Source of the DNA: Actinomycetota bacterium
Lineage (GTDB): Bacteria > Actinomycetota > Nitriliruptoria > Nitriliruptorales > JAHWKO01
Length of the DNA: 64,000 bases
Assembly (NCBI GenBank): GCA_019347675.1
Contig: JAHWKW010000003.1
Coordinates: forward strand, 141,204 to 205,203
Reading direction: 5' to 3'
Below the pieces are notes generated by a model that had not been told where the DNA came from, ran no database searches, and saw nothing but the letters and a program-made list of their open reading frames with translations. Shown here piece by piece: positions 61,096-64,000 of the stretch. Each line of letters begins with the position of its first letter. The stretch's first letter is position 1. The position numbers were made by a program, and so were the translations under genes.

Positions 61096-62427
61096 ATGAC
61101 CACCTACTCCCCGGCCGTTCAGAGGGTCCCGTTCAACGTCGTGGACGAGGCGATCCACCTGCTCAACTCCGAGGCGGAACCGTGGAGCGTCCACGTCGAG
61201 GTCCGCGTCGAGGCTTCGCTGGAAGAAGACCGGCTGCGCTCGGCCGTTGCCCGGGCCCTGGACCGCCACCCGATGGCGCGCGCCCGCAAGACCGCGACCG
61301 AGCGTCGGGCAGAGCACCGCTTCTACTGGGAGATCACGCCCGAAGCGGAGCTCGACCCTCTGGGGGTGATCGATTGCCCCAACGACCATGCCCTGGCCGC
61401 AGCCCGGGTCGACCTGCAGAGCCTGCGTGTCCCCTTGGCGGAGTCGCCACCGTTGCGGATGCGGTTGGCCCGCCATCCGCAGGGCGACGTCGTCATGCTC
61501 AACGTCAACCACGCCGCGAGCGACGCTTTCGGTGCGGTGCGGCTGCTGCGCTCGGTCGCCCGCGCCTACGCGGGCGAGGAAGACCCCGTCCCCGACATCG
61601 ACCCGCTGCGGGCCCGTAGCCTCCGCGGGCTGGCGGGGACCGATGACGCGCCGACCAAGGTCCGGCGCGCGGCGCTGCTCGCCGAGAAGGTCCGTGACCT
61701 GGCGTTCCCTCCCGCCCGGATCGCGGCGGACGAGGGCTCACCTCGCCCTGGCTACGGCTTCCACCACGTCAGCTTCGACCGGGACAGGACCAAGGCGCTG
61801 GTCGACTTGCAGCTGCCGGGGACCGTCAACGACGTTCTGCTGGCTGCGTTGAACCTGGCGATCGCCGCGTGGAACCGGGAGCACCGTGTCACCACGAACC
61901 GCATCGGCGTGATGGTCCCCATCAACATGCGCCCCAACCAGTGGCGCGAGGAGATCGTGGGCAACCTGCTGCTACCGGTGCGGGTGTCAACCGATCGCGG
62001 TGACCGTGGGAGCTTGCGCAGCCTGCTCGCAGCGATCGTGCGGCAGACCCGACGGATCAAGGAGGGCGGGACCGCGGCTGCGCTGATGGAGGTGCTGGGT
62101 CGTTCGCCGGCGCTTCCGCTGGGTGCCAAGGAGGCCACCTCGCCGCTGCTGCGTCTGAGCGGCGCCCGTCTGCTCGACACCGCGCTGCTGTCCAACCTGG
62201 CCCGGTTGGACGATCCCCCCAACTTCGGCCCGCAGGCTGGTGACACCGTCGAGGTCTGGTTCTCGGCGCCAGCGCGGATGCCGCTCGGCCTGTCGATCGG
62301 GGTGGTGACCGTCGCCGGGCGGATGCACCTGGTCTTCCGGTACCGCCATCCCCTGTTCGGGCCCGATGCCGCGCGCCGATTCGCCGAGCGCTATGACTCC
62401 GCCCTGGACCTGTTCCTGTCGATGTGA
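61096..62427 (+). CDS. Condensation-fold / WS-DGAT-like acyltransferase
   Basis: A 443-aa protein of the BAHD/condensation-domain superfamily, close in layout to PapA and WS/DGAT enzymes. VQRVPFNVVDEAIHLL is at the N-terminus and VMLNVNHAASDAFGAVRLLR is at the usual HHxxxDG site, here NHAASDA. TVNDVLLAALNLAIAAWNRE and MVPINMRP are also typical of the group. The degenerate site (one His, Asp kept, Gly replaced by Ala) makes catalysis uncertain. ATG 61096 follows AGGAG. It stands alone; possible acceptors are lipid or sugar hydroxyls. Confidence 0.75.
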   Translation: MTTYSPAVQRVPFNVVDEAIHLLNSEAEPWSVHVEVRVEASLEEDRLRSAVARALDRHPMARARKTATERRAEHRFYWEITPEAELDPLGVIDCPNDHALAAARVDLQSLRVPLAESPPLRMRLARHPQGDVVMLNVNHAASDAFGAVRLLRSVARAYAGEEDPVPDIDPLRARSLRGLAGTDDAPTKVRRAALLAEKVRDLAFPPARIAADEGSPRPGYGFHHVSFDRDRTKALVDLQLPGTVNDVLLAALNLAIAAWNREHRVTTNRIGVMVPINMRPNQWREEIVGNLLLPVRVSTDRGDRGSLRSLLAAIVRQTRRIKEGGTAAALMEVLGRSPALPLGAKEATSPLLRLSGARLLDTALLSNLARLDDPPNFGPQAGDTVEVWFSAPARMPLGLSIGVVTVAGRMHLVFRYRHPLFGPDAARRFAERYDSALDLFLSM

Positions 62428-62510
62428 CCGGTGGCCGTTGAGCCTGTGCCGCGTCCTGCAGTCGGCCGCTGCCACACCGGCTCGCACGCGTGTCGTCGCA
62501 CAGTGTGTGT

Positions 62511-63185
62511 TCACACGGGGCAGGCGCCCCACAAGCCCCTGCCGGCTTCGCGCGCGTCTCGCTGAGCTGTGAGCAACTCGCCCGCGTACGTCACGTTGGG
62601 CGGGACGGTGTCAACCTGCGCGTACCCGTCGCGGACCATGGCGAGGTTCACCAACAGGCCGTCAGACGCGCGCCGAACGTGCCCGAGCGGCCGCCCGTAC
62701 CGGTCCCGTTGCTGCACGTCGAACTCGACGCGGACAGCTGTCCCCGGTGGGACGAGTCCGGCGAGGTGGGCGGTCGCCTCGCGTCCGTAGCACTCGACCC
62801 CTTCGCGGGGATGACGCGTCTCCGGTGTGTCGATCCCGACCAGGCGGACACGTTCGGGCAGATCCGCGACGTGGAGGGTGTCGCCATCGACGATGCTGGT
62901 GACCTGGGTGTCGAGCCCTGCGGGCAGGCCAGCGGTCGCCGGAGCGGAGGCGTTCGGGCGGGATGTCGCCACGTCGGCAACGCCACCGGCCAGCGTCGCG
63001 GCCGTGGACACCGTCACCAGCAACAGGAAGACGGCTGCCAACGTCCGGCCCAGGCGGGGATGGCCGCGCCACTGACGGAGCCACAACGCCGGCAGCACCC
63101 ACCACAGCAGCAGCCATGCGAGGGCTTGCGCCCACGCCGGTCGCGAGCGCAGCCACCGCCACACGTCCCGCGATGCAGCCGTCAT
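62511..63185 (-). CDS. Thermonuclease-family (SNase-like) protein with N-terminal membrane helices
   Basis: A 224-aa protein. The N-terminus has two hydrophobic segments (AWAQALAWLLLWWVLPALWL and TLAAVFLLLVTVSTAATLAG) likely anchoring it in the membrane. A staphylococcal-nuclease domain follows, with TSIVDGDTLHVADLPERVRL, GIDTPETRHP, CYGREATAHLAGLV and RYGRPLGHVRR, including the conserved Asp, Arg and Glu catalytic pattern. It should cut nucleic acids outside the cell. ATG 63185 was chosen; ATG 63263 is in frame. Confidence 0.87.
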   Translation of the reverse strand: MTAASRDVWRWLRSRPAWAQALAWLLLWWVLPALWLRQWRGHPRLGRTLAAVFLLLVTVSTAATLAGGVADVATSRPNASAPATAGLPAGLDTQVTSIVDGDTLHVADLPERVRLVGIDTPETRHPREGVECYGREATAHLAGLVPPGTAVRVEFDVQQRDRYGRPLGHVRRASDGLLVNLAMVRDGYAQVDTVPPNVTYAGELLTAQRDAREAGRGLWGACPV

Positions 63186-63391
63186 GGGCAGCAGTGTCCC
63201 GGAAGCTGAGACACGGACACGACGGGGCCGGGTCGGACGCTCGGTCCGCCGCGACCTCTCCATAGTCCTGGCATGGCGGTGCTGTGCAGCAGGGTGCCCA
63301 CGTCCTCACGCTCCGTCTCGGGAGCCTCCTCCGGCCCTTCGCCGGCGAAAGCGGTGCTCCCATCGTTACATCCGGGCAGCAGCCTTTGCGG
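63186..63391. other. Intergenic region without recognised feature
   Basis: About 206 bp between the nuclease and the HNH frame. No gene, repeat or terminator was recognised. Confidence 0.5.
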
Positions 63392-64000
63392 TCACGGGTC
63401 GGGGCCGGTGCGGGATCCGGGGGGGTGCAGGATGGGGCGCTGGTGGGTCCAGGTGATCTGCCATGTGTGGTGGTCGTAGCGGCGGTGGTGGTAGCGGCAC
63501 CCCAGCCCGGCGGTGTGCAGCGTCAGGCGCCCGCCTTGGGCGTGGGGGGCGCCCAGGTGCATCACGTCACACCAGGCCGGTGGGGCGTCGCAGCCTTTGG
63601 CGATGCACCCGCCGTCGCGGTGCACCAGCGCGCGCCATGGCCCCGCCGGGACGGTGCGCACCTCAGGGCCGGCCGCCAGCGGCAGGCCGTCGCGGTCGAC
63701 GGCCAGCCACGCCAGGCCGGCGTCGTCGAGCAGGTGACGGACCTGCCCGTAGGCCACCGGCCCCGTCCAGGTCCCCTGGGCCGGCCCGGCGCCGTTTCGG
63801 ACGGTGTCGAGCGCCACTGTGATGGTGATGTGGGGGCGCACCCCGTGGGTGGTGGGTGCCTGGCCGGCGCGCAGCGCCGCCGACAGCGCGTCGATGACGG
63901 CGTCGACCAGGCCCGCTTCGCGAACGCCGGGATCGGTCACGATGAGCGCGCGGCTCGCGCCGAGCGACTTCGCCTCTCGCCCGGTTTCGGAGACAGTTCC
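63392..64000 (-). pseudogene. Chimeric frame: iron-alcohol-dehydrogenase N-terminus joined to DUF222-HNH endonuclease C-terminus (partial at the window edge)
   Basis: The frame is open from the window edge. The first 40 residues (GTVSETGREAKSLGASRALI, VTDPGVREAGLVDAVIDAL) resemble the N-terminal Rossmann part of iron-containing alcohol dehydrogenases. Without a stop it then continues as ALRAGQAPTTHGVRPHITIT, the DUF222 hallmark. The HNH region of the 13E12-repeat type follows (HRDGGCIAKGCDAPP, CDVMHLGAPHAQGG, CRYHHRRYDHHTWQI). The N-terminal half of DUF222 is missing, so the endonuclease is truncated and probably dead. The start is outside the window. It may be a recombination remnant or an assembly join. 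Confidence 0.6.

Overview
The window reads as chromosome of a very GC-rich actinobacterium (GC clearly above 70 percent by eye). Support comes from a WhiG/FliA-type sigma factor, LytR-CpsA-Psr (LCP) proteins, DUF2993/LmeA and DUF3152 proteins, two secreted proteins with cell-wall-binding 2 (CWB2) repeats, a DUF222-HNH endonuclease, a coproporphyrin-type ferrochelatase with a Cys-rich tail, and many GTG starts. Abundant CWB2 repeats next to a complete actinobacterial toolkit suggest a deep lineage such as Nitriliruptoria/Euzebyales; that placement is inference. No tRNA, rRNA, insertion sequence, prophage or CRISPR array was seen.

Region 1 (1-2100): an aldo/keto reductase, an AlkA-like DNA glycosylase and a 48-bp tandem repeat.

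Region 2 (2120-27006, minus strand): one 24.7-kb cobalamin regulon preceded by a cobalamin riboswitch. Order of transcription: cbtB, cbtA, cobC phosphatase, cobD/cbiB, cobQ, cobN, chlI-chlD fusion, cobO, cobB/cbiA, cobI, cobA-hemD, cobM, cbiD, cobL, cbiG-cobJ fusion, a ferredoxin, cobH/cbiC, cbiX, a cobU-threonine-phosphate-decarboxylase fusion, cobT, cobS. Sixteen gene junctions are GTGA or ATGA four-base overlaps. The cobI, cobO and cobS starts carry tandem duplications of the translation initiation region, and at cobI and cobS the overlap chain continues through small ORFs. No CobK/CbiJ reductase or CobG is present. Early (CbiX) and late (CobN plus ChlID) cobalt insertion genes coexist.

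Region 3 (27192-36462): a second aldo/keto reductase; a MoxR/ChlI-like ATPase with its VWA partner, separated by FtsH; a 14-bp x 12 tandem repeat; a CWB2-DUF3152 secreted metalloprotein; and a lipoprotein metallophosphoesterase.

Region 4 (36474-38822): a candidate peptide-modification operon. A 73-aa peptide with a short leader and an Asp/Ala-rich repeat tail lies 5 bp upstream of a JmjC/cupin-4 oxygenase, which overlaps a sucrase/ferredoxin-like Fe-S protein.

Region 5 (39034-48673): sigma factor, citrate synthase, DHDPS-family aldolase, CWB2 amidase, LCP protein, DUF72 protein and ferrochelatase.

Region 6 (48744-57608): a 2-phosphoglycerate kinase and a cyclic 2,3-diphosphoglycerate synthetase homologue, which are methanogen-type enzymes. 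Next to them are two paralogous CpdA-like phosphoesterases and a divergent cyclic-nucleotide-binding protein, then ComB-like phosphatase, DUF2993, flavin reductase, a second LCP protein and uracil-DNA glycosylase.

Region 7 (57605-64000): a desaturase-TetR operon with tandem palindromic operators, a TlpA-like lipoprotein, an iron-box-bfd-bfr unit, a condensation-fold acyltransferase, a thermonuclease, and at the edge an open frame joining an iron-alcohol-dehydrogenase N-terminus to the C-terminal half of a DUF222-HNH endonuclease.
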